NCBI GenBank assembly: GCA_032622095.1
Contig: CP136064.1
Span: 215,216,205 to 215,280,204, forward strand
Source: Siphonodentalium dalli
Lineage: Eukaryota > Mollusca > Scaphopoda > Gadilida > Siphonodentaliidae
Reading direction: 5' to 3'
Length of the DNA stretch: 64,000 nucleotides
Numbering within the stretch: position 1 is the first letter of the stretch; each line of letters starts with the position of its first letter. Below the pieces are notes generated by a model. It saw nothing but the letters and a program-made list of their open reading frames with translations, was not told the DNA's origin and made no database searches. Below, in pieces: positions 12,901 through 21,899 of this stretch. The position numbers and the translations under genes are program-made.

Positions 12901-15523
12901 AACTGAGAGTAATTACATATTATCAGCATCCCTATATCCAAAGAATTGATGTCTCCTTCCCGGAACTCTAGTAATTTTTATATGATGTTTTTAAAGGTAT
13001 TTTTGCACAGATTTGGGCCATTACTATGGTCATATACTACAGCATGCATGTGATGTCACTGCATGGGGGCTTGCTTACCTCATATGGTTTACTTATTGAC
13101 TTAAATCAGGGAAAAAAACATATTTTCATATTATCAGCATCCATGTCCCAAAAAAATGGTGTCTCATTCCTGGAGCTTTGGTGTCTCAGTCATCGAGCTC
13201 TAGTTTTTTTTTATTAAATCAGCATCTCTTGCACAAATCTATAGTATTTCCATGGTCATATAGTGTGAATGTGGTGTCACCGAGGGCTTGCATGCTTCCC
13301 TCATATAGTGTGCCTGTATACTCGAAAATTGAAGAAAATCAAAGTCGGCTCGACTAATACAGAAAGTAATGCTATTGCGAGTAGCCCCAACTAATATATA
13401 CCAAAGATAATATAATGCTATCATGAGTCGCTCCAACTAAAACAGAAGGTAATACTATTGCGAGTCAGCCATTTTGATAAAGTTGGGCTAGCTCCCTACC
13501 CATCCAAATCAATGAAAACAAGAGGTGATATGTCAATAGGAGTTAAGGTTAAGTTATGGATAAACCTATTTACTCACCAGGGGTGTTTAGTTACATATAA
13601 CCATGAATTGCGCTTAAGCGCAATTGATTGCACTTAAGTGCAATTGATTGCACTTAAGTGCAATTGATTGCACTTAAGCGCAATTAATTGTTAAATGTGA
13701 ATTTGGCCTCCCATAGTCCAGACAGTACTGCCATACCAGACAACATAGTACATGTACTCTTGTGTCCCAAATAAAAAGACATGTACGTTTATTTTTATTC
13801 ATGAAAATTGCAACCCTGTACTAGTATTGAGCTTATTCCGGTTTATACGTTTATTAATTATAAACTGATAACATCGTACATGTAAATGTATGTAACTCGC
13901 CAAAACACAATAAAAACAAACATTTGAAAGAAAAATTTAAAAAATCACCACTTTTATAAAGATATATACATGTATAATTTGTCCACCCTGTACTTCTATT
14001 TCGGCCTGTACTATTATTGAAATTTGTCCGCCCTGTAGAACTATTCCAGTCTGTTCTTCTATTCGGGACACAAGAGTAGTTGTTAAATTTACCGTTTTCC
14101 ATTACAAGGAAAAGCTAGACTTACATTTCCAAGATGTACGGCTTGAGTCTGCCATTTGGGACTAATACGACGCCAGTGATAGAGATATTTAACTGACACT
14201 CAGTATGATATCGTGCAGTTATATACAGTGTGGAGCCATAATAATAATGACAACTGTCCGTACTCAAACATTCCAGTACCAGTATGTACAATGGAACCAA
14301 AATGTTTTCGATTTGTTCAAATAAATCATATATACATGTATAGGCCTAATTATAATACCAAGGTATTTAAACTCTTACATGTACATGTAGAATTTGTATT
14401 GGAGCCATGCACACATACAGTAATGCTCTAAGTAATCGACTCTTTAACCACAGCAGAATTATGGGTAACTTTTCAGGATTTAGTCGGAAATATGGCTTGT
14501 TGCCATTCATGAATGGCAACAAGCCATATTTCCGACATGAATGGCAACAAGCCATATTTCCGACTAAATCCTGAAAAGTTACCCATAATTCTGTTGTGGT
14601 TAAAGAGTCGATTACTTAGAGCATTACTGTACATCTATTAATAATTTCTTTCATTTTTTTATTGACGAGAAGATCAGAGACGTAAGACACATGTACACAT
14701 TAGAGTATAACAATACATTGAATATTCTTGCATGCTCCCAAGTCACTTGGGCCACTCTCTCACATAATTCTTTTTATAGTGATATTGATCAATCGATCCT
14801 GCCTCATTTGAACAGTTTGTGATATGTTTCCACATGGCTGTATGTGAATGTTTGATGATGGCCACAAAGAAAGTCAATTAATAACATTCAATTAGTCTAC
14901 ATGTGACCCATATGACAGTATATTTTAATCAAGCCCATGGTTCCCTGTGGTGCACCCCTCTCTTGGCTGCCCATGCCTAATACTTGATGAACATTATCCC
15001 ATCAATGGAATACAGAAATGATCCCACAGTTATATAATTAGCAACTCTATTCTAATTTCAATATGTACATGTATGTTGAAGTACACTTGACCGAGCTTTC
15101 TGGGCAGCACGCATTCAATGGGGACAGTGATGAATGAAGTTCTACATGTATGGAATGCAGGACGCCATTGTTTTCACTTCACGCAATTATAACATGTGCA
15201 CATTGTATTTTGGAGAAAAAATATTCGAAAACTATCAAGTCACGATGGACAAATCAACATTTATAAACACAGATAGTGAAGTTTGGGCGTTATGATTTCA
15301 GAATGCCATCCTCCAAGGCTGAGCCTACATGTAGTAAACAGGAGGGCCGGCGGGTAGGAGTGAACACAAGAAAGACAACAAGGCGGGGTTATTAGCAAGG
15401 GGTGTGAATAATGCATGAAATCACAGGAAAGCGTGTTCTGTAAACACTTGTTTTTCTCACCTGTGCTGAGGTCGCTGGAAGAACATATTCCCGCTTGTCA
15501 GTCTGCTCTGTGGCAGATGCCAT
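841..15523 (-). CDS. Sp1-4: Sp1/Sp3/Sp4-family zinc-finger transcription factor (3' end missing)
   Basis: Six coding exons join in frame on the minus strand: 15523-15461, 11550-11220, 9905-8703, 7283-7058, 6167-6075 and 941-841, with intron phases 0, 1, 1, 2, 2 and 1 after them. They give 672 residues. Seen: an Sp box ([13 protein letters not shown], residues 26-38), a long Q/N/V-rich region (about 50-530), a Buttonhead box (CTCPNC, 595-600), C2H2 finger 1 (C619, C624, H637, H641; helix KTSHLRA) and finger 2 (C649, C654, H667, H671; helix RSDELQR). The family binds GC/CACCC boxes in the nucleus and activates transcription through its Q-rich regions. The helices match those of Sp1-4 proteins. 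Finger 3, any C-terminal tail and the stop must lie left of base 1, since exon 6 ends mid-codon at a GTAAG donor. Length and layout fit the invertebrate Sp1-4 ortholog rather than the Sp5 or Sp6-9 groups, which have no such long Q-rich region after the Sp box. Which vertebrate paralog is closest cannot be told here. Confidence 0.95.
1289..2687. mobile_element. PIF/Harbinger-like TIR element, 1.4 kb
   Basis: The ends are inverted repeats opening with GGCCTAAACAAA and closing with TTTGTTTAGGCC, flanked on both sides by TAA (1286-1288 and 2688-2690). A 3-bp TAA duplication plus GG-starting TIRs fits PIF/Harbinger. The interior holds A-rich runs and a GC-richer block (about 2130-2310), but no transposase frame, so it is non-autonomous. 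It interrupts a repeat whose halves (1100-1285, 2691-2930) resemble each other. It lies in Sp intron 5. Confidence 0.65.
2691..3331. repeat. Dispersed repeat remnants in Sp intron 5
   Basis: The unit with TCCATATGCTAAATTTGAAA and AAAGTTATCA.CCGGAAA resembles 1110-1285 and also 5310-5430, so it is a fragmentary dispersed family. The rest (about 2960-3330) is AT-rich with a short TA run. No coding sequence is seen. Confidence 0.5.
3332..4771. mobile_element. hAT-like TIR element, 1.4 kb
   Basis: It begins CAGGGTTTCCG and ends CGGAAACCCTG, flanked by AGTATAT on both sides. CAGGG-type ends with a 7-8-bp duplication fit hAT. The interior contains related direct segments around 3550-3620 and 3665-3750 (sharing CGTG.TATCGTA and GTACATAAT) but no transposase. 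A relative with the same ends lies at 36915-38032. Confidence 0.55.
4772..5635. other. Sp intron 5, no gene seen
   Basis: AT-rich intron. From about 5290 to 5450 there is another copy of the AAAGTTATCATCCGGAAAC repeat. Nothing else supportable is seen. Confidence 0.5.
5636..6038. mobile_element. Long-form foldback hAT-like MITE (CAAGCCTTG family)
   Basis: It begins with a diverged CAAG-CTGCAAATAGTGTGTC end and closes with CTATTTTAAGGCTTG. Two palindromic blocks (CAGAATGAGGTCCCCAGAGG and its complement) enclose a ~230-bp centre shared with 34550-35012 and 23.0-24.2 kb. It lies immediately downstream of Sp exon 5, ending about 35 bp from the donor. Confidence 0.6.
6075..6167 (-). CDS. Sp1-4: Sp factor coding exon 5: zinc finger 1
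   Basis: 93 nt, acceptor TTTCCAG|AAAT, donor TTTACG|GTATGT, phase 2 to 2. It encodes [20 protein letters not shown] and then [11 protein letters not shown], the first C2H2 finger of Sp proteins up to the arginine split across the intron. The DNA-contact helix reads K-H-A at the three base-reading positions, as in Sp1. Confidence 0.96.
6545..6730. mobile_element. Chimeric remnant: half hAT-like MITE joined to half TA-type MITE
   Basis: 6545-6620 matches one arm of the CAAGCCTTG foldback family (CCCCAGAGGGTGAATTTAGT). From about 6625 it switches to one arm of the TA-flanked palindromic MITE (GATGAATGGCAACAAGCC through GGGCATTACTG). Confidence 0.6.
7058..7283 (-). CDS. Sp1-4: Sp factor coding exon 4: Buttonhead box
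   Basis: The acceptor TTTACAG|GCC and donor ACAT|GTAAGT bound 226 nt encoding residues 533-607 plus two bases. The N-terminal part ([34 protein letters not shown]) resembles the segment before the Buttonhead box in Sp1-4. The exon ends in [17 protein letters not shown], the CXCPXC Buttonhead box of all Sp (not KLF) factors. A 175-codon frame on the opposite strand across this exon is a shadow. Confidence 0.95.
7315..8149. other. Sp intron 3, no gene seen
   Basis: AT-rich, no recognisable repeat boundary or exon. The open frames here are short and have no recognisable content. Confidence 0.4.
8150..8517. mobile_element. TTAA-type (piggyBac-like) MITE, AGGCCCACTTAA family
   Basis: The ends AGGCCCACTTAATTTTTGAA and TTCGAAAATTAAGTGGGCCT are inverted. 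The flanks are decayed TTAA (TTAG on the left, TTGA/TGAA on the right). The interior matches the copies at 32232-32629 and 57.6-58.0 kb. It lies in Sp intron 3, between exons 3 and 4. Confidence 0.65.
8703..9905 (-). CDS. Sp1-4: Sp factor coding exon 3: glutamine-rich transactivation domain
   Basis: 1203 nt, phase 1 to phase 1, residues 132-533. The acceptor is TTCCATAG|G and the donor AATG|GTAAAG. The translation is one long low-complexity stretch rich in Q, N, V, I, T and G with almost no charged residues (for example [37 protein letters not shown]). It matches the Q-rich activation regions A/B of Sp1, Sp3 and Sp4, which contact TFIID subunits. The reading frame stays open upstream of 9905 into a TTAA MITE (9939-10162), but that part is intron: the phase-1 join to exon 2 fits only at 9905. 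The acceptor is only about 30 nt from the MITE edge. Confidence 0.94.
9939..10162. mobile_element. TTAA-type MITE, CCCTTTCATGA family
   Basis: Flanked by TTAA at 9935-9938 and 10163-10166. The ends CATTTTCATGACGGGAGCT and AGCTCTAGCCATGAAAGGG are inverted. Internal palindromes share CCAATGCATTCTCTTA and GCATATATAAGAGAATGC. Its edge is about 30 nt from the exon 3 acceptor of the Sp gene. Confidence 0.75.
10167..11219. other. Sp intron 2, with a short palindrome
   Basis: The intron contains a near-perfect palindrome at about 10792-10826 (arms CCAATAACTGAAG and CTTCAGTTATTGG). A stretch near 10920-10975 (TTTGACCAGC.GAGTAATTAAAC, ATCGATCTGCAAGTCAT) is related to the 33029-33190 MITE. No coding sequence is seen. 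Confidence 0.45.
11220..11550 (-). CDS. Sp1-4: Sp factor coding exon 2: Sp box
   Basis: The acceptor is a T-run followed by CAG at 11560-11551; the donor is CAAG|GTATTA (phase 1). The exon encodes residues 22-131 plus one base. It opens with [18 protein letters not shown], the Sp box diagnostic of the Sp1-4 branch, which overlaps a known proteolytic/regulatory segment in mammalian Sp1. It then turns Q-rich ([26 protein letters not shown]), the start of the transactivation region. Confidence 0.93.
11811..12563. mobile_element. TIR element with CCGCGG-rich iterated interior
   Basis: It begins GTACCCTGCTTGACAAAAC and ends TTTTGTCCAGCGGGGTAC; second inner copies of both ends occur (11884 and 12228-12275). 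The interior is built from a ~290-bp direct duplication (about 11994-12262 and 12287-12563). It also carries many short copies of GTGTACTTGCCGTTCGGCC and CCGCGGTG in both orientations. It is GC-rich against an AT-rich intron. No transposase is seen and the many overlapping frames are not genes. It lies in Sp intron 1. Confidence 0.65.
12599..13712. mobile_element. TIR element with arrays of CTTAAG palindromes
   Basis: The ends are GGGAGGCCAAATTCACATTT and AAATGTGAATTTGGCCTCCC, in ATGGG/CCCAT context. Both terminal parts (12630-12770 and 13604-13690) are arrays of the palindrome GCGCTTAAGCGC and variants spaced by AATTAATTG. The centre has two related segments (12900-13020, 13110-13260) with TATCAGCATCC. 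No coding sequence is seen. Relatives: 18372-19693, 31040-31206 and 58357-58622. Confidence 0.7.
13756..14077. mobile_element. Small TIR element
   Basis: The left end ACTCTTGTGTCCCAAATA and right end TATTCGGGACACAAGAGT are inverted. The interior holds degenerate short repeats of CCTGTAC..CTATT. No target duplication could be fixed. Confidence 0.5.
14418..14630. mobile_element. TA-flanked palindromic MITE (Tc1/mariner-like)
   Basis: An almost perfect 213-bp hairpin opening CAGTAATGCTCTAAGTAAT and closing with its complement, flanked by TA on both sides. Inner arms carry CAGGATTTAGTCGGAAATAT and GGCTTGTTGCCATTCAT, plus a partial extra repeat at the loop. Related copies: 6625-6730 (half), 16526-16612 (deleted) and 34132-34344. 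Confidence 0.7.
14633..15460. other. Sp intron 1 proximal part, nothing recognised
   Basis: AT-rich intron sequence between the hairpin MITE and the first coding exon. No repeat boundary, splice-flanked frame or RNA gene was recognised. Confidence 0.4.
15461..15523 (-). CDS. Sp1-4: Sp factor coding exon 1 (start codon)
   Basis: ATG at 15523-15521 in a good context (ACCAAATGG) opens 21 codons, starting [13 protein letters not shown], and ends at donor CAG|GTGAGA (phase 0). It joins exactly to the exon that opens with the Sp box. The start is chosen because it is the only ATG in this short frame with a matching donor. The 5' untranslated sequence lies to the right of 15523. Confidence 0.88.
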
Positions 15524-15990
15524 TTGGTGAGTAGAATTATTCGGATATCCCTGAAATTTCCCTCTGAATGTGCAACAATAAACTCTCTATCTTGCGAATA
15601 CAATAATTTTTGGAGATGAAATAGATTTCCAGTTCCGCGAAATTAGTGCGCGTATTGCGACTATTTTATATGCATATCATCACGCTTAAATGTATTACTT
15701 AAAATATTACAGCTTCTATCTTATAATTTTAAAATTAATTAAATATTCGCATAAGCTGACATATATATACAGTTCATTGCGTATTATTGTGGGAACTATT
15801 TCGTATGGCTCCGTGGATTAGCAGGTGCTTGCTGCGTAATCAGTCAATTGGCGGAGGTCGCAAAGAGAGTTTGATTGACAGGTGACGAAAAGTGGGTCAA
15901 ATAAGGCGTGCCGTTGCGCCAGAGAAGCTCCTCTTTGGGTTCACGGAAGGGCATTGGGTGGTATGTTATTGTAAATTGGAACTTGCCCAC
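15524..15990 (-). promoter_or_regulatory. Presumed 5' UTR and promoter region of the Sp gene
   Basis: This stretch lies directly upstream of the Sp start codon and looks largely free of the repeats that fill the surroundings. On the minus strand it shows inverted CCAAT boxes (CCGCCAAT near 15847, CACCCAATG near 15955) and a CACCC-type site, the kind of element Sp factors bind. No TATA box at a clear position and no transcription start can be fixed by eye, so the role is inferred mainly from location. Confidence 0.35.
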
Positions 15991-16525
15991 CACGCGATCT
16001 TCCTGAGTAGGAGTGGTCATTTGGGTTTGTGAAAAACGTTGATTTAATGTAACTCATATTATCAGAGTTGCTTTCGATTTATCGTACAGTATAATTGTGC
16101 ATGATTATGTAATGGCTATTATAATAAATAAGCAGGGACGTATCGACATGTCGGGAAGGTGGGTGTGCTCCCAGCAGTTGGAATGTTGGCCAAACTCAGC
16201 GTTCAGTTATAAGCTTAAAATTGAACTGATAGTTTAACATTATTTATTTGAACAAAGCTAGAACATCACATTGACAGTTTATATATGCACAAATACAATA
16301 TATAGACTACAATACAAGACATATCACAGTCCTAGGAATCACTGTCCATGTAATATTAAATTTGATTAAAATATAACAAATAGATCTAGATACATTACCT
16401 CTAGCTACTATACAGATAACAGGTACTTAATATAACTATAATAACTAAATATAAAATATTGATTTAATATTTTTAAATAATATTTTATTCAACTAACAGT
16501 GATTCCTAGGGACTGTGGACATATA

Positions 16526-16612
16526 CACTAATGCTCTAAATAATCGACTAAATCGTGAAAAAATTATCCATAATTCTGCTGTGGTTAAGGAGTCGATTAT
16601 TTAGAGCATTAC
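16526..16612. mobile_element. Deleted copy of the TA-flanked hairpin MITE
   Basis: Ends CACTAATGCTCTAAATAATC and GATTATTTAGAGCATTACT with the centre missing; one arm keeps CATAATTCTGCTGTGGTTAA. Confidence 0.6.
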
Positions 16613-17165
16613 TACATGTACAACCGAATGTTAGTTTGACTTTCCAATCTGTATTAGTGTGACATTATTGCCTTCATGGAAGAATTGGACTTTGGAGCGA
16701 AGGTACTCGATCTGATGATACAGATATTGTTTCTTGACCAGAAGCAACTGCATATTAATTGGATAGCTTCTTGGGAGGCCCTGGATGGGGGTGCAAACAG
16801 TTGGAAACTATATAACCTAAGGGTGATGCATCTAGAGGCCGGGTTTCCATTGGGGGGTGCCCACCATAGAATTTCTAACTGCGCACCCCTTTGTAACTTA
16901 TATATGTCTAATTTGTACCCTGGTACCTTCAGAATGTGTACCCTGGTACCTTGAGATTTCTAAGAAAGAAAAATAAAAGTAACTAATGTAGCTTCAACTG
17001 ATAAGTAAAGTAACCAAAAGTAACCACATGTACCCTATTTACCCATGGGCCTGACATTAGTTCCAGGAATATATGTTTTCTAATTTCTACCAAATGTACG
17101 GTACCCTTGTATCCTGGGATTTCTATTAAAAAAAAGGACCCAATTTAACTTTATCTGATAGGTAA

Positions 17166-17665
17166 CAGGGATTTTTTTAGGTGTCCTCAGGGTCCGGTAT
17201 TCGGCCCCATTCCCAATGTGAAAAAGGCACCTTTATTCCCAATTTTCAACCACCAAATTCCCAATTGCAGGCAGGTATATAATACCATCAGGCTTATTGA
17301 ATAATTATAAATTTTTTCCGATGTTTTGTACATGCACTCAGTCGATCGATAAACAACTGAAAACTCGTAGTAAATCAGCGGGAGCCCGCATCGTATAATG
17401 TACACGCGGCGACCTAACTACATGTATTAGCTTAACATGCGAATTACCTCCCCTCTACAAGTCAGCACATTTATGAAAGAGGGAGAATAACTCTAAATAA
17501 ATTGCTGATTTATATAAAATACGTCTACAGTAAATACTTGTCGAAGTTTGGTGTCCATGGCTTTTTCTAAAACATGGAAAATTCCCAATTTTGGTCTGTA
17601 AAGACACATTTTTCCCAATTCGAAGGAACCCGGACCCATTCCCAAAACAGACAGAAAAATCCCTG
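17166..17665. mobile_element. 500-bp TIR element inserted in a tandem repeat
   Basis: Opens CAGGGATTTTTTTAGG and closes CAGAAAAATCCCTG, flanked by GGTAA on both sides (17161-17165, 17666-17670). Inner inverted segments include GGTCCGG/CCGGACC and CCCATTCCCAA repeats. The uninterrupted site GATAGGTAAAGTAA occurs in the unit at about 17911. Superfamily not assigned; the ends resemble hAT but the duplication is only 5 bp. Confidence 0.6.
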
Positions 17666-17930
17666 GGTAAAGTAACCAGAAGTATATAACCATATGTACC
17701 CAATGTGCCCATATGGGCCTGACATTAGTTCCAGGAATATGTTTTCTAATTTGTTCCAAATGTATCCTGGGATAGTAACTATGTTTACCCTTTATACCCA
17801 TGGGCTGTAAATTAGTTCAGGGAATATGTCGTGTAATTTGTACCCAATGTACCCTGGTACCTTGAGATTTCTAAGAAAAAAAATAAAAGTACCCAATGCA
17901 ACATTAACTGATAGGTAAAGTAAACAGAAG

Positions 17931-18180
17931 CAAGCCTTGAAATAGTGAGCCTGTCATTTGCAGAATGAGGTCCCCAGAGGGTAAATTTAGTGATGCTATC
18001 CCGCACAGTGGGCTAGCATCACCAAATTCACCCTCTGGGGACCTCATTCTGCTTAGGCCTTAGCAGAATGAGGTTCCCAGAGGGTGAATTTGGTGATGCT
18101 AGGTGTGTGTGATAGCATCACTAAATTCACCTTCTGGGGACCTCATTCTGCAAATGACAGGCTCACTATTTCAAGGCTTG
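17931..18180. mobile_element. hAT-like foldback MITE with 8-bp target duplication
   Basis: Opens CAAGCCTTGAAATAGTG and closes CACTATTTCAAGGCTTG, flanked by AACAGAAG on both sides. Inside are two nested hairpins, each with arms CAGAATGAGGTCCCCAGAGG and its complement. It is the short form of the family; other complete copies are 62862-63113 and 63487-63740. Confidence 0.75.
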
Positions 18181-18371
18181 AACAGAAGTAACCATGGGTT
18201 GTAAATTAGTTTCAGGATTACGTTTTCTAATTTGTTACCAAATATACCGAGGTGACGACAGGGTACAAAAGTGATGATTTTTTTGGCGTACCAAAATTTG
18301 CCATATATTTCCAATCTGACACCCTCTGGTTGGAAATTTCCAACTGATGGCCATCTCAGTCCAATATTTAT

Positions 18372-19693
18372 GGGAGGCCAAATTCACATTTAATAGCCAA
18401 TTACACTTAAGTGTAATACATTACGCTTAAGCATAATGTCATTATGCTTAAGCGTAATTCAGATTTCCATTATGCTTAAGTGTAATGCCATTATATCAGG
18501 AAAATAACCTGATATATCAGGTTACATAAACCTGATATATCAGGATACTAACTGAAGAGGAGGTGGCGGTTCCAGGCCGCCGTACTAAACTAGCGTGAGC
18601 ACATGCACGCTTAAGTGTAGTGGCATTACACTTAAGCATAATGCTATTATGTTTAATCATAATGCATTTACACTTAATCGTAATGGCATTACGCTTAAAG
18701 GGGTACTGTACCCCAATTTCAATAAATTCCCGGTGACAATAGCGATCTAATATGAATATTATATTATAAAATAACTAATTTGAGTCGACGATGTCTACTG
18801 AAAACGTTCCGGTTAACAGGCTATCGTAAAAGTTAAATTGAATTATTTAATATAAATTCATTTATGGCTGGAGTCATAAAATGGAGAATTATGCCATTAC
18901 GAGTTACCGTTCATGAAATCGCATATGTTGCGTGTCTTTTATCGACGACCGTTCGCGAACATTATTGAGTTGCAAACAAAACATGTTACCTGCAAAAGAA
19001 GGCCCGTTATAACCGATTCGGAAAAAAGGAGAAAGAAACAAAGAGTCATAAAGCGTCAAGTATTTTATAGGGAGTGAGATTGTTCGATGGAAGAGATTGA
19101 ATGCATCAATCGAAGCTGTGAGCAATGAACTTCCGGTTCTTCCTGCGACCGCGTCTTCTCCGGTGAAGGTCAAAAACATGGCGCGTAGTTTGAAATCGTA
19201 ATATTTTTGTTTCCAAGATCAATATTTTCTTCGCTAAATTAGGTTTATACGAAACTCATATAACACGAACACAATCTAACTTGAAAGTTATTTCAATGTG
19301 AGTAAATAAAAAAATCGCCTATCTTTGTGTACAGTACCCCTTTAAGCGTAATGGAATTTGTATATGCTTAAGTGTAATGGCATTACACTTAAGTGTAATT
19401 CAAATTCCATATCTCAAGACTCCCTTGGAGCTGAAATGGATGCACCCAATTACTAATGCTAGTAACTTTTGACATATATTTACCTCAGATGATACCATTA
19501 TATGTAAGGTAGTAAGACTATGAAAACCTATTACGCTTAAGTGTAATGGTATTACCCTTAAGCGTAATGGCATTACGCTTAAGCGTAATGGAGTTGTGAG
19601 TGAGGCAATTACACTTAACCATAATGGCATTAAATTTAAGCATAATGCATTACGCTTAAGCGTAATTAGTTATTAAATGTGAATTTGGCCTCC
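18372..19693. mobile_element. TIR element with arrays of CTTAAG palindromes (second copy)
   Basis: Same ends as 12599-13712 (GGGAGGCCAAATTCACATTT and AAATGTGAATTTGGCCTCC). The interior is iterated palindromes such as ATTACGCTTAAGCGTAAT, ACACTTAAGTGT and ATGCTTAAGCAT. At 18494-18545 is a small cluster of CCTGATATATCAGG palindromes. A 643-bp TTAA element (18699-19341) splits it. Confidence 0.7.
18699..19341. mobile_element. TTAA-type (piggyBac-like) element nested in a CTTAAG palindrome
   Basis: Flanked by TTAA at 18695-18698 and 19342-19345. The ends AGGGGTACTGTAC and GTACAGTACCCCT are perfect 13-bp inverted repeats. The 643-bp interior has no transposase frame. Removing it restores the unit ATTACGCTTAAGCGTAATGG, which occurs intact near 19566. 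Confidence 0.75.
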
Positions 19694-20491
19694 TTTAAAT
19701 ATTTGGCTGCTAGTAGGAAAGCATTCACCATTAATTTTGCATTTGGAATAAAAACAACAAATTTAACGCTAAATACTGGTTGGAAATTAAATTACCAGAA
19801 CAATTTTGAATAACTTTTGGTCTGATGTGTGGGCCATGAAATTTCCAACTGTGATCACTCCCCCCTGTTGTCACGTCCCTGATATCCCCTCCCAACAGAG
19901 ACCCTCTAGCCACCACTCTGATAATTATTTTTGTGATGTATTTTATTACTGCAGTGGGATTAGTTTTAGTATACTTTAAAATTTATTTACTGTGGTGTTG
20001 ATCAAATTCCACTGCAGAGAAATACTATTTTACTGCAATAGAATACTGTTTCAATACTGTAGCCGTACAATTTATTTTAGCTTTTTAAAATTCTGTTTGT
20101 TAGGCATGGATGTCCTTGGTTGTCTATTATATATTTTGGAACTTCTGTCTGTGTGTGTGTATGTATGTATGTATGTATGTGTGTTGTAGACTCAAAAACT
20201 GCTTGACCAATCCGACTCAAATTTGGTATGTAGGCCTACTTTGATCACAGGAACAATATAGGCTGGTCCAATTTCACATGCGACCATGTCCTTGACCTTG
20301 ACCTCATTCATATATGCTCATATAGGCATGTTTTGGGACTGATCAACAATAGATTTTTACTTTATCCTAATACTATTTAACATTATTCGCTCAGTATTGT
20401 TCAACATTGTCACTTTGAATTAGTAGATCAATCTCCCATTGTCAATATTTTCTCAATAGTTTTTTCTTTCTCCTAATACTTTTTAACATTG
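19694..20491. other. Intergenic, dispersed repeat fragments and a microsatellite
   Basis: It contains a TG/TATG microsatellite (about 20147-20186) followed by repeat-family sequence (CTTGACCAATCCGACTCAAA). No coding sequence is supported. Confidence 0.4.
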
Positions 20492-21489
20492 TTTTTAGCT
20501 CAACTTTCCTTTGTAAAGTTTGAGCTATTGCCATGACTTTGTCGTCCATGTGTGTGTGTGTGCGTGTGTGATTCATCAACAATTTCCTTTAGCACGGGCT
20601 ACAGGTCGTACCTTTGTTCGGATCATTATGAAATTTGTCATAGCTGTTGACATTGACATGTAGATGGGAACGAGTCATTTTGTGGTCATTCGGAAAAAAA
20701 ACATGGCCGCCAGTGGCCATCTTGGATTTCAAAATTCAATCCATTAGCACGGGCTACAGGTCCTACTTTTCGTCTGATCATCATGAAATTTGTCATGGAT
20801 GTTAATATTGACATGTAGATGGGAACGAGTCATTTTGGGGTCATTCGGCCAAAAAACATGGCCGCCAGCAGCCATCTTGGATTTTACTCTTTGCATGACT
20901 AAATAGTTTGGCACGGGCTACAGGTCGTACCTTTGATCGGATCATCATGAAATTTGTCATGGCTGTTGACATTGACATGTAGATGGGAACTAGTCATTTT
21001 GGGGTCATTCGGCCAATAAACATGGCCGTCAGTGGCCAGCTTGGATTTAAAATTCAATCCATTAGCACGGGCTACAGGTCGTACTGTTCGTCTGATGATC
21101 ATGAAATTTGTCATGGATGTTAATATTGACATGTAGATCGGAACGAGTAATTTTGGGGTCGTTCGGACGAAAAACATGGCCGCCAGCAGCCATCTTGGAT
21201 TTTACTCTTTGCATGACTAAATCCTTTGGCACGGGCTACATGTTGTACCTTTGATTGGATCATTATGACATTTGTCATGGCTGTTGACATTGACATGTAC
21301 ATGTAGATGGGAACGAGTCATTTTGGGGTCATTCGGCAAAAAAACATGGTTGTCAGTGGCCGTCTTGAATTTTACTCTTTGCATAACTAGACCTTTCAAC
21401 TTTCCACTTTCTTAATCACTCCATTGACTGTAACGCATGAAATTATTCCCTTTCCAAGTTGAGCTACAGTGTCATTGACACTTTCATTT
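20492..21489. mobile_element. pearl/HINE-like element with ~160-bp tandem core
   Basis: The left end is TTTTTAGCTCAACTTTCC, then a TG-rich stretch, then about five tandem monomers (CACGGGCTACAGGTCGTACC ... AACATGGCCGCCAG ... GCCATCTTGGATTT). The right end is AAGTTGAGCTACAGTGTCA, followed by TTGACACTTTCATT. The right end carries the hairpin AGTGTCATTGACACT, and the outer AGCTCAACTT/AAGTTGAGCT are inverted. Short inverted ends, a 3' hairpin and a tandem core are the layout of bivalve pearl elements, classed as Helentron-associated (HINE). Larger relatives are at 44.1-54.4 kb. Confidence 0.65.
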
Positions 21490-21899
21490 CTTTGTCCTAA
21501 CCCTTTTCAACATTGTTCAGATGCTGTATATTCTGCCCAGACAGAGGCGATCTCAAAGAAATCCCTAAACAGCCCGACGAAATTGGTTATAATTTAGAAA
21601 TAAAAGTTACCAAATTATGAATTTCCTCAATAATACATGTACACTAATAGTATAATGATGGTATGAATGTGATATTATCCACACTTTGTGTGAGTCAAGT
21701 GTTTGTTTATAATAGCACATAAAGAGTGTGTGATAAGTAAAACAATCAAAACCACGGCAATTATTTTGAGAGTGTGATTCTCGGTGACCCATTCAACACT
21801 GAAATCTTGAGTGGGGCGGATTAGCGATATTAACTTGTATTAACTTGTAAACAATATGGTGGGCTTTTCCCGTTTTTGAGTGTATTGCTTATCGCACAC

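Larger units (their letters stand above)
16900..18270. repeat. Degenerate tandem repeat (~130 bp) with two insertions
   Basis: Units share AGTAACC, CATGTACCC, CCATGGGCCTGACATTAGTT, CCAGGAATATGTTTTCTAAT and CCTGGGAT. They lie at about 16900-17160, 17666-17930 and 18181-18260. Two mobile elements (17166-17665 and 17931-18180) sit inside, so uninterrupted units elsewhere in the array show the empty sites. Confidence 0.6.

Noticed and set aside
16676-16954. 92-codon frame in the intergenic region
   Set aside because: No recognisable domain, no splice context, and its end runs into a degenerate tandem repeat.
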